In this document: one piece after another, positions 12,811 to 23,880 of the stretch
How the letters are laid out: the number at the start of each line of letters is the position of its first letter
Numbering within the stretch: position 1 is the stretch's first letter
Source: Piper betle
Lineage: Eukaryota > Streptophyta > Magnoliopsida > Piperales > Piperaceae
Length of the DNA stretch: 64,000 bases
Direction of reading: 5' to 3'
Assembly (NCBI GenBank): GCA_033002965.1
Contig: JAURVB010003055.1
Coordinates: 1 to 64,000 of the forward strand
Translations under genes and position numbers: made by a program
The notes under the pieces: generated by a model
Databases searched by the model: none
What the model was told of the DNA's origin: nothing
The model's input: the letters and a program-made list of their open reading frames with translations, nothing else

Positions 12811-14248
12811 GGAGGGATCATCGAGAGCTTTAATATTTCCATCGACACAGAAATGACCAGGGTAGCTGGTCGGGTGTTGACCCCGACCTACATTGAAGGT
12901 ATGCAATGATGTAGGTCAAGTTTGCAGAATGGATCCCAAAGAGAACGGGCAATGGAACCTCTTCAACAACCAACTGTTTGAGGGGACTAAAATTGATACC
13001 TGGGCGATTGTTGATTTCTTGTATGAAGGCCAGCAATCAACTGGATTGGATCCTTTCATCAACAACCTTGTCCAAAGGTGCAACCGAATGGGCATCAAGA
13101 TGAGGAAAACACCTCTGTTGAAGGAGATGTCTAGGATGGAAATCCTTGATCAACCCAAACATCTCTCTGCTCTTCTTTGCGGAATCCATGATCAAGCCCA
13201 AGGCAGGCTGCAAATTCTGATCTGCCTCATGCCTAATCGTGGCAATGGTTTCAAGACTCTTAAGAGGGTATCCGAGATCGAAGTAGGGATCATCACACAA
13301 TGTTGCTTGAGGGATTCGGCTTTGAAGGACAACAATGATCAATACCTTGCCAATGTTGCACTCAAGATCAATGCAAAGCTTGGAGGTGCTACTGCGGCAC
13401 TCTATAATGATCTACCTGGTCTACCATCCAATAAACGAGTCATGTTCATTGGAGCGGACGTTAACCATCCTAAGAGTCATGATTCTGCTAGCCATTCCAT
13501 TGCTGCTGTTGTTGGCACGGTTAACTGGCCGGGTGCAAGCAAGTATGCCACTCGTTTCCGAATTCAAGATCATCGCAAGGAGCAGATTTTGAACCTGGGA
13601 GAGATGTGTTTGGAGCTGATTAATGTCTATGCTCAGAATAATAGACTCAGGCCCGAGATAATATTTCTTTTCCGGGATGGTGTCGCAGACAATCAATTCG
13701 ACATGGTTCTAAACGAAGAGCTTGTTGATGTGAAGAGGACCATAAGCAGGGATGGGTACTCACCAAAGATCACTCTCATAGTAGCTCAAAAACGCCATCA
13801 AACAAGGCTCTTCCCCATCAACACGACTGGGAACATACCGGGCAATGTACCCACTGGAACTGTGGTGGAAACCACCATTGTGAACAAAGATTGGGATAAC
13901 TTCTATCTTTCCAGCTACAATGGGTTACTGGGCACAAGCAAAACAACACATTACCAAGTCCTTAGTGATGAGAGCAAGTTCCCTTCTTGGAAGATTAAGG
14001 AGATCCTGTACAACCTTTGCTACATGTTTGCTAGGTGCACCAAGCCTGTGTCATTGGTCCCTCCGGTGTATTGGGCAGATGTAATGGCATATAGGATGAG
14101 GCTTCACTATGAAAGTTTGGTGGAGTCTTCCTCCCAGTCCAGTACTTCATCTCGATGGTCTTCTTCTTCTCCAACCCTTGATGCAGATGAGCTCACTGGC
14201 AACCTTAAGCTCCACCCTAATGTCCAGAACAAGATGTTCTTCACCTGA
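12811..14248 (+). CDS. AGO2-like exon 3: MID and PIWI domains, two small insertions near its 5' end
   Basis: The acceptor is GGATACAG. Joined to exon 2 the frame meets TGA at 12854-12856. In the frame that reads IIESFNISIDTEMTRVAGR the start is offset by two G, and near 12891 one more base shifts to the frame that stays open to TGA 14246-14248. That frame holds the MID domain (LQILICLMPNRG, TQCCL, VALKINAKLGG) and PIWI (IGADVNHP, FRDGVADNQFDMVLNEEL, KRHQTRLFP, CTKPVSLVPPVYWADV). Departures from the clade are a Phe where a Tyr is usual in the 5'-phosphate pocket (GFKTLK), SSYNG where SHAG or SHHG is usual, and LSDE for LWDE. The three-base sum of the two insertions explains why the distal frame agrees with exon 2. 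Confidence 0.75.
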
Positions 14249-14461
14249 TAGTTGGCTTCCCAAGCTTTGGTATGTAATATGGAAATATGGTTGTGTTGGT
14301 TTAACTACTTGTCTTTTACATATGCCGTCTTGAGTGCTTGAAGTGGATGTGTTCGAGTCTTTAGAGTTGGCTTGGGCAGTCTACTGCCTGTAATTTGTGT
14401 GTGACTGTTTGTGTGTGTATGTATCAGTGTGCTATGGTATGTAATGAATCATATGTAACTA

Positions 14462-14467
14462 AATAAA
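14462..14467 (+). terminator. Candidate polyadenylation signal
   Basis: AATAAA about 215 bases after the Argonaute stop codon, preceded by a GT-rich stretch (14385-14430). Confidence 0.4.
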
Positions 14468-14975
14468 TGATAGCGCTTAATAACTATCGAGTGGCCGCAA
14501 AACTGGGTTATCTATTCTGATTGGATGCATCTGGGAGGAGCATTGATCTCTTCTTGGCGAACAGGTTGTCGAAAGTAATCCTATCTGATTAAGAATTCCA
14601 GTTAAGTTCTCGAAATACTAAGAAAATTTGGCCGACCTCCTTCGCTCAAGACATGACCTCTGACCAGTCATTTAGTTGATCAGATTTTGGGGAAGTTTGT
14701 CTCAGTCAGTATGATGTACCTTCATTGAAATCTTGTTTTAAAATCCACCAATTTTAAACAATTTTACCTTCTAATTTTTTTCTGGGATACGGGACTAGCG
14801 TCCACGTTTCACTCAGTATCCAATATATTATCGGCTTTGATACTACGTGTAATAACCGAACTCTTGTACAATATGCCAAGTTATTTTTAAAAAAAATAAT
14901 TAATTAAAATTAAAGATTTAAAATATATTTTCACTTATATATTATCCCTTATTATCCCCTGTAAGCATAAAACGT

Positions 14976-15035
14976 AAAACTAATTTTATTAGGATCTTAT
15001 GAAAGAAAACTAGTTTTATTAGGATCTTATGGAAG
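14976..15035 (+). repeat. Tandem duplication of a 30-bp unit
   Basis: Two adjacent 30-bp copies sharing TTTTATTAGGATCTTATG and differing at two positions. Confidence 0.8.
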
Positions 15036-15272
15036 AAAGAGTCTAGCTTAAAAATAAGAATTTTTTGTGCGCTGGGCTACACCTTATACTGCTTGTATTA
15101 GCTATATTAACTCTTGTTTTTCCACATTTAGTGGACCCCATTATGCCAAATCTAAAAATAAACGATTTGATACTTATAAAATATTAATTTAATTTAATAC
15201 TTTAGCTTTTTAATATTAATTTCTAAAACAATTATATTAAAAATAAATCTCAACATCTCATGGTTATTTATT

Positions 15273-15818
15273 GAACTTTTTATCATAAAAGGGATGACTT
15301 TTGTTGATATTACCGATTTGTGGGGAAATTAAAATAAGTTATTAAAAATATAAAATTAAAATACCAAAATTACCCCTAAGATAAAAAATAGGCTGCCCAT
15401 CACTGGTTGGCCTGCCTTAGATTAAAAAATAAAAAATACTTGCCACCATTGGTAGTGGGCATTATGGAGCTGCCAGATCTATTCGACATCAAGCCCACCT
15501 TCGATAATATATATATATATATATTTTAACTTTTTACTTTTGACAAATGGGCAGCCAGCCATATGCCGTCTATATTAGGGTGCCCATCCTTAATAAAAAC
15601 TTTTTTTAATTTTAATTTTTATTTTACTATAAAGGTATTGCGCCCACATCAGGGTGCCCATCCAGGCAACCCTTAAGAAAAAATTATTTTTTGTTTTTTA
15701 TTTTTATAAAGGTAATTTTGGTATTCTAATTTAATGTCCCCTTATCTGATAATTTGCTTTAGTTTTCCTACTAATTGATAATATCAATAGCACTGATTCC
15801 TTTTTTGGTAAAAAGCTG
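15273..15818. mobile_element. MITE-like element, copy c
   Basis: The left end reads GAACTTTTTATCATAAAAGG, TTGATATTACCGATTTGTGG and GGAAATTAAAAT; the right end in reverse complement reads CAGCTTTTTACCAAAAAAGG, TTGATATTATCAATTAGTAG and GGAAAACTAAAG. The core holds repeated TGCCCATC and CAGCCAGCC words and a TA run (about 15508-15525). There is no coding capacity. Confidence 0.6.
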
Positions 15819-17270
15819 TTTTTTATTTATTATGATCAGACCAAGGCCCAAATAGATGGTTCAAAAATGAAATTGGGCCTGATAGTTTCTTTTCATGGAT
15901 ACTTATGGGCTGGGCAGTAAATACATGGAGCTCTTCTTCAAATAAATGACTGCAAGTTAGGGATTCCTCTTAAGGACAATAACATTTAAGTGGATATATA
16001 TTTTCTCTCTCCCCAAATTATATGATTGTGCACTATTTCTCTTCGTATTATCGTCGTAATAAATTGTTACATGCAAAAGATTGATTAGTAATTCACACTT
16101 GGTTTAATTTTTTTAATTCTATTACTAAGAGGTTATAATCTTATAATTTAAACTACAAATCAACCAGTGCTCCACACGATTCATCACTGGCTAAACAAGA
16201 TTTCTTTGGGTTAGTGTATGGATGCTGCATTTGCAGCACCCATGCTACTGAAATAATTATTATGCTTATATTTTTAATAAATAAATAGGACAAATATCAC
16301 TTAAACCTATAGAATTACTCAAATAATCACTTAGCCTCCGGGACTAAGTCAACTTATTACTTTAAACCTAATGTTTGACATTTGAAGGCCACCATGGAAT
16401 GCACTTTTTTATTTCAAGGTAAAAACCATGTGATTGTAAATATTTTTTATTTAATTCAGCATCGAGAGATTCAAAGGATAAATACCATCTTGCTTAAATT
16501 TCAACAATTTGATCACTAATTAGAGGATTCAACTTTTAAGCTACATATATCAAACATTCCTACAATAGGAGGGTATAGACTGGCATTAGTTTAAGTAGCC
16601 AGCAGAACTCATATATAATATAATTAATAAATAATCCATGTTAAGTAAATGGCAACATCATGTCAAAGTCCTCTAATTTTATTGACCATGTTGAGAAATA
16701 AAAAATAAAAATATGGTATTTAGTGTGTACTTCTATATAAACTCATGCATATGCCAAAGTTTATACCATCCAAAAGTTCCCTTCTTTCTCAAAAGCTAGG
16801 TAGTAATACTACAATGGATACTAGCACTCGTTTATTTCCTTTCATTTTTGTGGGTCGCTTCTTCTGTGGCTGCTGCTTTCTTCTCTTCAATTCTTTCTAT
16901 AATTTCATGAACTTTTCTTACATATACTTGCCAATATATCATTATATGAGAGAGCTCTTTGAAGATTTGTTCTACTAGTTTTGGTGCACGAATGTGTCCT
17001 AAGTTCTAATCTTTGAAGTCGTAAGACTGAACATCTTCATCTTCAAATCGAGATTATCGTTAGACGAACGCAAATCTTGATTATTAAGTTATTGAAGATG
17101 ACCGATGATGTTCATACCACGGCTTCAAGCATGACCGTACCAGGACGCATTTGCAGGTCCTAAAGAGCTCTGTTATATAACGATATGTCATCTCGTATAT
17201 CTAAGGCGTCAATAAGAAAAAGGAAGTTGAAGAGAAGAACCAGCTCCCAGCTTCTCGCAAGAAGCATGAG
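15819..17270. other. Intergenic DNA, nothing identified
   Basis: A 77-codon frame at 16745-16978 rich in Phe, Tyr and Cys matches no family I know. The sequence around 16980-17160 has average GC without recognisable content. Confidence 0.45.
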
Positions 17271-17274
17271 CAAC

Positions 17275-17700
17275 ATAACTGTCATAGATTATCTCTTAAT
17301 TAAAAGCTATACAAGTTACTAACACCCTTTACGACCGATGTGGGATTAATCCAATAATTCTCCTTCACACATCAGGAGATAGGGCATCCACCTGGCAAAC
17401 TCCCCTTAAATCATCTCCCCTTAAATCATCAGGTGGAACTTATGAAGGAAACAACCACAAATAGCTGTAGGTAAACCGGCTCTATGGACAACCACAATTG
17501 GTTGTAGGCTCTGATACCACAGTCCCCCAAAAAACTTAAAATAGGTATCACGGAGCTTCTCTTAATCCAAAAGCTAGCTCAAGATATAAAACTTTCTCAT
17601 TAGCCTATATACAAGTCACCAATATCTATATGACCTTTACGATTGATGTGGGATAAACTATAGGGCCTACATATAAGTTACCAACACCTTCTATGATTGA
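17275..17700 (-). mobile_element. TRIM-like miniature LTR retrotransposon
   Basis: Two similar blocks, about 17283-17356 and 17553-17655, share TCTCTTAAT, AAAAGCTA, CAAGT-ACCAA, GACCTTTACGA and GATGTGGGAT words in the same order. Between them, on the minus strand, is a tRNA-Met primer site (GTGGTATCAGAGCC, 17507-17520). Short similar ends, a primer site and a non-coding interior of a few hundred bases are the marks of TRIM elements. The ends are not exactly placed and the left block is shorter. Confidence 0.4.
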
Positions 17701-19560
17701 TCAAGTAAACTCCAATATCAAAAGCTTCAACCTAAAAAACCTTAGGAAGAGAGCTAGTGGCAAGAAGAGCAAGGCGACCAGTTTCAACAGCATAGCATGG
17801 TGATGCTTTCTTTCAACTATGCCCATTTGCTCCTGTATGTAAGGGCAAGAAAATCTATGATGAATCCACTTGATGAGAGCAAATTGACAAATTGACGATT
17901 TGCAACCTCTTTCCCTTCATCTGTTTGAACATATTAAATTTTTCTGGAAAACAAATTTTCAACTAGTGTTTTAAAGTGCACAAAAGTGTCAAACACCTGG
18001 GACTTTTGATGCAAAGAAAAAATCCAAGAGTACCTTGTATAGTCATCAAGTATTAGTAAATAAAATCAACATTTATCTTTTAATAAAACTGGGGAGGACC
18101 ATACAGCATGAATAATAATTGTTAAGGCATGGTGGATGAAGAAGAAGAGGCTACAAAGGGCAGTCTTCGATTTTTAGCCAATTGACAAGGATGACAAATA
18201 GAAGTAGACTTGGATGAGAGCTATAGAGTACTTATTATTTGATTTATAATATCAGGATGACCACAACGATAATGCCACACGTAACTGGATTGACCAATTA
18301 CAGAAAGAGCTTGATGATGCTCGACCTTGGTGGGAACTTCCTTATTTGCAGTCGAATGGGATAGAAGCCCTGTCTAGTTGGTCCTTGGAATAGGGTATTG
18401 TGGGTCTTCAGATCCTTAATGACAAAACCAGAGGCATTAAATTTTAAAGTAGCAGATATTATCATTGGTAAATTGAGCAACAGATAAAAGATTTCGAGAA
18501 ATGGCAGGCACATTTAAAATATTGTTAGCTTAAAAGTGGAAGAATGGGTAGCCAGAAACGACCCGACACCGAAGATGCGCAAACCCGTTACATCAACAAC
18601 CATGCAACGATCATTGACACCATAATTCTGTTGGAATTGATAAGCATCATTGGTGACATGGTGAGTAGCTCCAGAATCCGTGAGCCATTTATGAGAGGAT
18701 TCAGTGGTATGTGCAGAGTAGCCAGTTGTTTTGAGGGATTTCAACCTTGTTAGACATATTGAGCCTGTTGTAACAGTCAATGGCTTCATGGCCAGGTTTC
18801 CTACACATTGACATATAGGTCTTGCTTGAGAATAAGAGGATGATTGGCCATGATGAGTGGGTTGATGAGAGGAGGAGCCATAGCCACGGCCTCGATCACG
18901 CCCCCCGCTTGTGTGATGTTGAAAGGAGCATCTTGGTTGGGAAAGATGGCCAGGAGGAGGAGGCCTGGATGTCAATAAGGTGGTGGCGTGGGAGAGATCA
19001 GGGTTAATGGAGGAGAGGCAAACTTCATGGCTCCTCAAGAGGCTGGACAAGTCTTCAAAGGGAAGATCTTCGGCTTGCAAGGAAACCGTAGTTATGAAGG
19101 ACTCATGTTCAGGTCCTAATCCACCAAGAGTTAATAGGAACAAAGTTATCATCAGAAATTGGAGAACTAATGGCTGCTAACTGGTTGGAGAGATCACGGA
19201 CAGACTGGAGGTACTGATCAATGGAGGAGGAACCTTTCTTGACAGTCTGAAGTTGGCCACGAAGGAGAATAACTTACAACTAGGAGGCAAATGCGAGGTT
19301 CTTATCAAGCTTGGACCAAATATCAAAGGAAGAAGTGTAAATAAGATCTACAACTTGAGCAAGTAAGTGCTGGTCTTGTTTAGCCCAGTGGGAGTAGGCA
19401 GGATTGAGGGTAGTGACACCATCGTGAGTTAATAATTGGGGAGGGCATTTGACAGCCCTTCAATGTAGTCAACAAGGTCATGAATGTTACAAAAGATGGC
19501 TAGGAATTAGGACTTCCCAAGTAGATAATTTTTATGGTCTAAGTTTGACTGACACAAGGT
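17700..19560 (-). mobile_element. Ty1/copia retrotransposon fragment (gag-protease-integrase)
   Basis: Read on the minus strand, the order is gag (UBN2-like; GSSSIDQYLQSVRDLSNQLA near 19240), protease (WLTDSGATHHVTND), the pre-integrase segment (HRCGHPD, CHPCQLAKNRRLPF near 18300-18160) and the integrase core (DDYTRYSWIF near 18055, then a QMGIVERKHHH-like segment near 17815). Frames change repeatedly and stops are frequent. Reverse transcriptase and RNase H are absent because the similarity ends at about 17700 beside the TRIM-like element. No LTR was paired to it. Confidence 0.75.
18514..19152 (-). pseudogene. Copia gag C-terminus and protease
   Basis: This is the longest open part of the copia fragment (212 codons). 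It holds the end of gag with LGGLGPEHESFITTV, a Ser/His-rich linker, a decayed zinc knuckle in which the Cys and His pattern is largely lost (around ICQCVGN), and the aspartic protease active site DSGATHHVTND near the end. The upstream gag part (19160-19560) is in other frames with stops; downstream integrase follows in another frame. Confidence 0.7.
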
Positions 19561-20529
19561 TGATAACATTGGGAGTTACAAATGGAGAGGAAGATGGTCG
19601 GGGCTGATTTAGGGTATAATTTTTTGTCCCCAAACAACGTCTTGTGCAGTGTATTTCCCTCCTAGAAACACTCAGCATTCCACAAATACATAGCAATACT
19701 GCGAATAACGTAGCACACGAAACCAACCCGTGATGCGCAACACCGGCACCCCGGTACCAATACCGCACCCAACTGCGAATGCGCGAATATCTGAGTCACT
19801 GGTACCAATAATTAAACACGAACCAATCGAACACACGCAAACAATATTAATGCGCCAAGGTAACGTAGCATCCAACGTTCCAAACTAACTACCCCTATCT
19901 GTTCTACAAGATCTTGAGGAATCTAACCCTAGATCTTGTAAGTGGCACCATGTGACTACGACACAAATGTGACACCACAGAATTACAGGACTCCAGCCCC
20001 AACCTTGATCTTATATATTAGAAACAAGGATACAAGTAATCAATCTACCATGACTACTTGGCTACCGTGGACATGCAAACCCCACAGCTTATAGGAGGCT
20101 GTGAGAACATGAGCCAGCTCTACTCAACAAGTTCTCACACACACAACCCCAAGCCACCACCCAAGGTCGACTTGTTTACATGCAATTCCTTCGGCCCGAA
20201 TGCAATTTGGAGGTTGCGGAACATGAATTGTGTACCTGATCCGGCGGATGACTACTCCAACAGTCCACCCTAGTGCCAGCCCTTAACTCGAAGAACTGGC
20301 TGCAGCAACTTCAAGCATCCCCTTGCACGATCACGGTTGCCCTTCTCCACTAAGTGGCTTACACAAATTTCCTCTAGCCCTTTTCTACACAAGGGTAGAT
20401 CCCCTTATATAGAGGTTGCTTCGTGTTTATCATATCTCTAAAGATCCTAACAACATATATCTTTATGAAGATAATGTCTATCTCTAAGAAGATTTCTCTT
20501 TTCTCTTAGAGTTAGTGCAACCATGGCCG
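19561..20529. other. Non-coding DNA, possibly copia leader or LTR remnant
   Basis: Near-average GC, no gene. It adjoins the 5' side of the minus-strand copia fragment, so it may be that element's leader or LTR, but no primer site or LTR boundary was found. Confidence 0.3.
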
Positions 20530-20904
20530 TGTGCATCAGTCAAGACCAGTCCAGCCAACCCAGCCCAACAGTTTACTTAACCCAAACCAAGTTGACTCGG
20601 CCCAACCCGGTTTGGTTCAGCTCACTGGGCTAGGTTCAATTATTTTTGGACCGTTTTCGTTCATTCTTATTCTCTTTTCGGTAATTCAAAAACACCTGTA
20701 TTACTTTAGATGCATATTCACATGATTAACATGTTTAGATGTTATGATTATTTTTCTTTATTCATTATTTTATTTATTTATTATTATTATTATTCATTTC
20801 TTGTTATTCGTGTATTTATTGATTATAATGCATGTTTATATAATTATTAATTATTAATAATGATATATTTACTAAATAATATTAGTGTTAGTTATGTTTA
20901 CTAA

Positions 20905-20984
<80 letters not shown>

Positions 20985-21112
20985 TATATATAGCTATCTA
21001 TTTGTTTGTTAGCATGTATGTTATTATTTATTTGTATTTAATTATATATTCTTGTATTATATAACTATGATATTATTAAAATTCATGATTAATGAGTATT
21101 AACTATTTATTT
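20530..21112 (+). repeat. Dispersed repeat R, copy 1 (truncated)
   Basis: Similar to about 30640-31150 in the same orientation. Shared words include AACCAAGTT or GACCAAGTT, ACTCGGCC, TTTTTGGAC, TTTAGATG, ATATTCACATGA and TTATTCGTG, followed by the same AT-rich tail. The copy stops where a gypsy LTR begins at 21113. Confidence 0.6.
20907..20992. repeat. (TA)n(CA)n microsatellite
   Basis: About 30 TA units followed by CA units and more TA. The related copy 2 has only a short TA run at 31014-31031. Confidence 0.9.
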
Positions 21113-22486
21113 TGTAACGCTTCACCACGTTTCACGATATTGTGGCCCTTGCTGGCCAAGTGTTACTCAAAATTTAACCAAACCAACTCTATAACAACCA
21201 GTCCTAATTGGACCAGGTGTTACTTAAAAGGTTACATGAATAATATGAAAGCAAATAAGTCTAGCATTTCTAACTCAAAAGAACTTATGTTTAAAAAGAC
21301 AATGTATGAAATAATTATCCCACAGTCTTGGACCGTTTCCCATAGCCACATTTATAACACAAGAAAAGTCAAAAGAGAAGTCCGCTTATTATCTGTCCAC
21401 CACCGGAGTTGGTAGAAGAACCACCCTGTCGTCTCTTAGTCTTTAGTTTCAGCTGCTAACCTACAGAGGCAATTCCGCGTTAGTGATTAAACACTAAGCC
21501 ATATAATTAAATAAAACAAGTCCATAACCTCCCCATCATTATCTATAATATTGGTTGTTGTGACCATTCCAACATGTCCATTTATTAGCTGATGGTTCAG
21601 TCCACCATGTCCACTAGTTGGCTGATGGGTCAATCCACCATGTCCATCTATTGGCTGATGGGTCAGTCCATCATGTCCATTACCGGCTGACGAGTCCAAT
21701 CCGCCATGTCCATTATCGTCTGGTGAGTCCAATCCACCATGTTCGTAATTAGCTAATGGGTCACTCCATCATGTCCATTACTGGTTGGCGAGTCCAATCA
21801 GCCATGTCCGTTATTGGCTGGTGAGTCCAATCCACCATATCCGTAATTGGCTGGCGAGTCCAATCCGCCATGTCCAACTTATTAGCTAATGGGTCAGTCC
21901 ATCATGTCCATTACCAGCTGGCGAGTCCAATCCGCCATGTCCGTTATAGGCTGGTGAGTCCATTCCGCCATGTCCGTAATTGATTGGCGAGTCCATTCCG
22001 CCATGTCTAGTTTATTTTACTATGGGCTGTTAGGTCCTTTCTGACATGTCCATTATTGGATTATGAAGGGCGTAGCCCGTGTCGTAGTGAGTCAATTCCT
22101 TGACCCCGGTTGCACTTGGTGCATGGTGGTCGAATCTAGGCTGAGGCTGACCAGGATGTCCACAAGGAAAAATACAACATTTTAAATAATTATACGGACC
22201 TGAAAATTTGGTGAAGAACCCGCAACTATAACAAATACTCCTAAAGTCTTCCCCTTTGTATGTCAAATATGCTCACAACCTATCTAGAGGATGTTTTACT
22301 TAACAACAGAACTTTAAATTATATAGAATAATATGTGTGGAATTCTAGAAGTCCTTGCATTAAATTTTATAATTATGTGTGGAATTTAAGAAGTCACTAT
22401 ATTAAACTTTATAGTAAAGAACGTAATTACTCATAATTATATTTGTGTGATAACGAAAGGTCAAAAACTATAAATGAGTTATAACT
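21113..22486 (-). mobile_element. Gypsy LTR (element G), interrupted by the gag-only element
   Basis: Begins TGTAACGC at 21113 on the plus strand, which is the right-hand LTR end in minus sense (GCGTTACA). It shares with the LTRs at 54278-57036 and 62135 the block around GGTCCGTATAATTATTT (reverse complement near 22165-22200) and carries a 33-bp hairpin array (21551-22050). It stops at 22487 and resumes at 26495-26603, where it ends TTTTACA next to a polypurine-like stretch. G is therefore the host of the inserted element. Confidence 0.7.
21551..22050 (-). repeat. Tandem array of about 15 hairpin units, about 33 bp each
   Basis: Units of about 33 bp (11 codons in the spurious minus frame, DGHGGLTHQPT-like). 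Each carries an inverted repeat around a short loop. Examples on the plus strand are TGTTG/CAACA (21556-21574), TGATGG/CCATCA (21656-21673), TGGTG/CACCA (21721-21739) and TGGCG/CGCCA (21852-21870). The last unit (about 22025-22045) has TGTTAG/CTGACA, close to the stem type of the neighbouring arrays. Confidence 0.85.
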
Positions 22487-23769
22487 TGTAACGACCCGCC
22501 ATTTTTTCACAATACTATGGGCCCAGCTGGCTAGGAATTACTCGAAATTAAACCAAACCAACCCTGTAACGACCAAATTAAACCAAACCAACCCTGTAAC
22601 GACCAGCCCTAACTGGTCCAGGCGTTACTCCACAGTCTTGGATCATTTCCCAAAGCCACATGTATAACACAAGAAAATAAAAGGAAGTTCAATTTATTAT
22701 CCATTCTCCTACCCTGAGTTCGTAAAAGAACCACCAACCATAATTGTAATTTTTCCTTAGGTGAGCTGAAATCAATCAATCTTGATTAGCCTACATACCC
22801 ATGTCGAGATCAAGCTCAATGTAGTTCTACAAGCTCTCAGGTCATTCTGAGATTAAAAGTTTGTCTCCCAGTTCATTCTGAGATTAGGTGGTCTCCCAGG
22901 TCATTCTGAGATTAGTCATTATTGGCTGTCAGGTCCATTCTGATATATCCATTGTTGGCTGTCAGGTCCATTCTGACATATCCATTATTAGTTGTCAGGT
23001 CCATTCTGACATATCCATTTTTGGCTGTCAGGTCCATTCTGATATATCCATTTTTGGTTGTCAGGTTCATTCTGACATATCCATTTTTGGCTGTCAGGTC
23101 CATTCTGACATATCTATTATTGGCTGTCAGGTCCATTCTGACATATCCATTTTTGGCTGTCACGTCTATTCTGACATATCCATTTTTGGCTGTCAGGTCC
23201 ATTCTGACATATCCATTTTTGGCTGTCAGGTCCATTCTGACATATCCATTTTTGGCTGTCAGGTCCATTCTGACATATCCATTAACAAAACACAAAACAA
23301 ACACCCGACCCCAAAGACTCACAGCAGTTCATACCAAGCAGTCGACAGGAAACCCATGCATAAGACGCTAGGGATCTAGCAACTTAACAAAGGCGTCTCC
23401 AACAAAACTTTGCATGCAAGAATCCAAATGGAAACAAATAAGATGAGGGATGAAATACTCACACAGTAATGGGGAGGTCGTCTGGGACGGAGATGAGGGA
23501 TGAAATACCCCCTCCTCCTGCATATATATACACTTCAACGAGCCCCTTCATTAAATTCTCACACCCCATTATCCATTGGTATTTCCTAGGTTCAACGAGC
23601 CCTTTCATTAAATTCTCACACCCCATCATCCATTCATGAATAGGTATTTTCTAGGTGACCTTAAGTCGAATCATGACCGGTCGACTTGATAACCAACCAT
23701 ATCGGTTCATCTATATTTATTTCATAATATTTAGGTTCGAGTCTTGTAATAAAAATCATGGTTTTTACA
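22487..23769 (-). repeat. 3' LTR of the gag-only element
   Basis: Closely matches 25187-26494 over its length with a few substitutions. It contains three copies of a GTCTCCCAGGTCATTCTGAG-type unit (about 22840-22915), an 11-unit hairpin array and, towards its right end, a doubled CTTCATTAAATTCTCACA segment (about 23545-23625). Confidence 0.85.
22857..23284 (-). repeat. Hairpin array, 11 units of 33 bp plus related leader units
   Basis: The plus-strand unit is GGCTGTCAGGTCCATTCTGA followed by CATATCCATTTTT. The stem is TGTCAG/CTGACA around GTCCATT (for example 22960-22978). The leader copies at 22840-22915 have the stem CTCAG/CTGAG. The array gives long spurious open frames on both strands, which are not genes. 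Confidence 0.9.
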
Positions 23770-23783
23770 ATCTCCCCAACTTA
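23770..23783 (-). other. Polypurine tract of the gag-only element
   Basis: On the minus strand AAGTTGGGGAGAT lies immediately before the 3' LTR (TGTAAAAACC). The same junction occurs at 26750 in element H, and AAGTTGGGGAGAT also precedes the LTR at 54278. Confidence 0.75.
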
Positions 23784-23880
23784 GAGATATTTCGTCCTCG
23801 AAATATTATAACAGCAAGATGATAAGCATTATTAATTATATCTTCGGAATCTCAGGCTGCTCCTGTTGTTGCTTCGGAGG

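Larger units (their letters stand above)
10771..14248 (+). pseudogene. AGO2-like: Argonaute, AGO2/AGO3-like, with disrupted frame
   Basis: Plant Argonautes of the AGO2/AGO3 clade bind small RNAs through the MID and PAZ domains and cleave target RNA with the PIWI domain; AGO2 acts in antiviral silencing. Here a Gly/Arg-rich N-terminus, N, PAZ, MID and PIWI regions follow in the normal order over three exons (10771-11131, 11253-12374, 12811-14248) with GT-AG introns, the exon layout known for this clade. The PIWI residues are Asp (GADVNHP, codon 13457), Glu finger (MCLEL, 13613), Asp (FRDGV, 13676) and Asp (YWADV, 14078). Asp in the last place, not His, marks the AGO2/AGO3 group. The frame is broken at about 11434 (one base missing), 12815-12816 (two extra G) and about 12891 (one extra base), with a stop at 12854-12856. 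It is a young pseudogene, or the assembly has base errors here. Confidence 0.85.

Noticed and set aside
22888..23379. 163-codon plus frame and 136-149-codon frames over the same region, also at 25588-26104
   Set aside because: They are produced by the 33-bp tandem units, whose length is a multiple of three, so all frames stay open. The peptide is a bare repeat and the region is an LTR.
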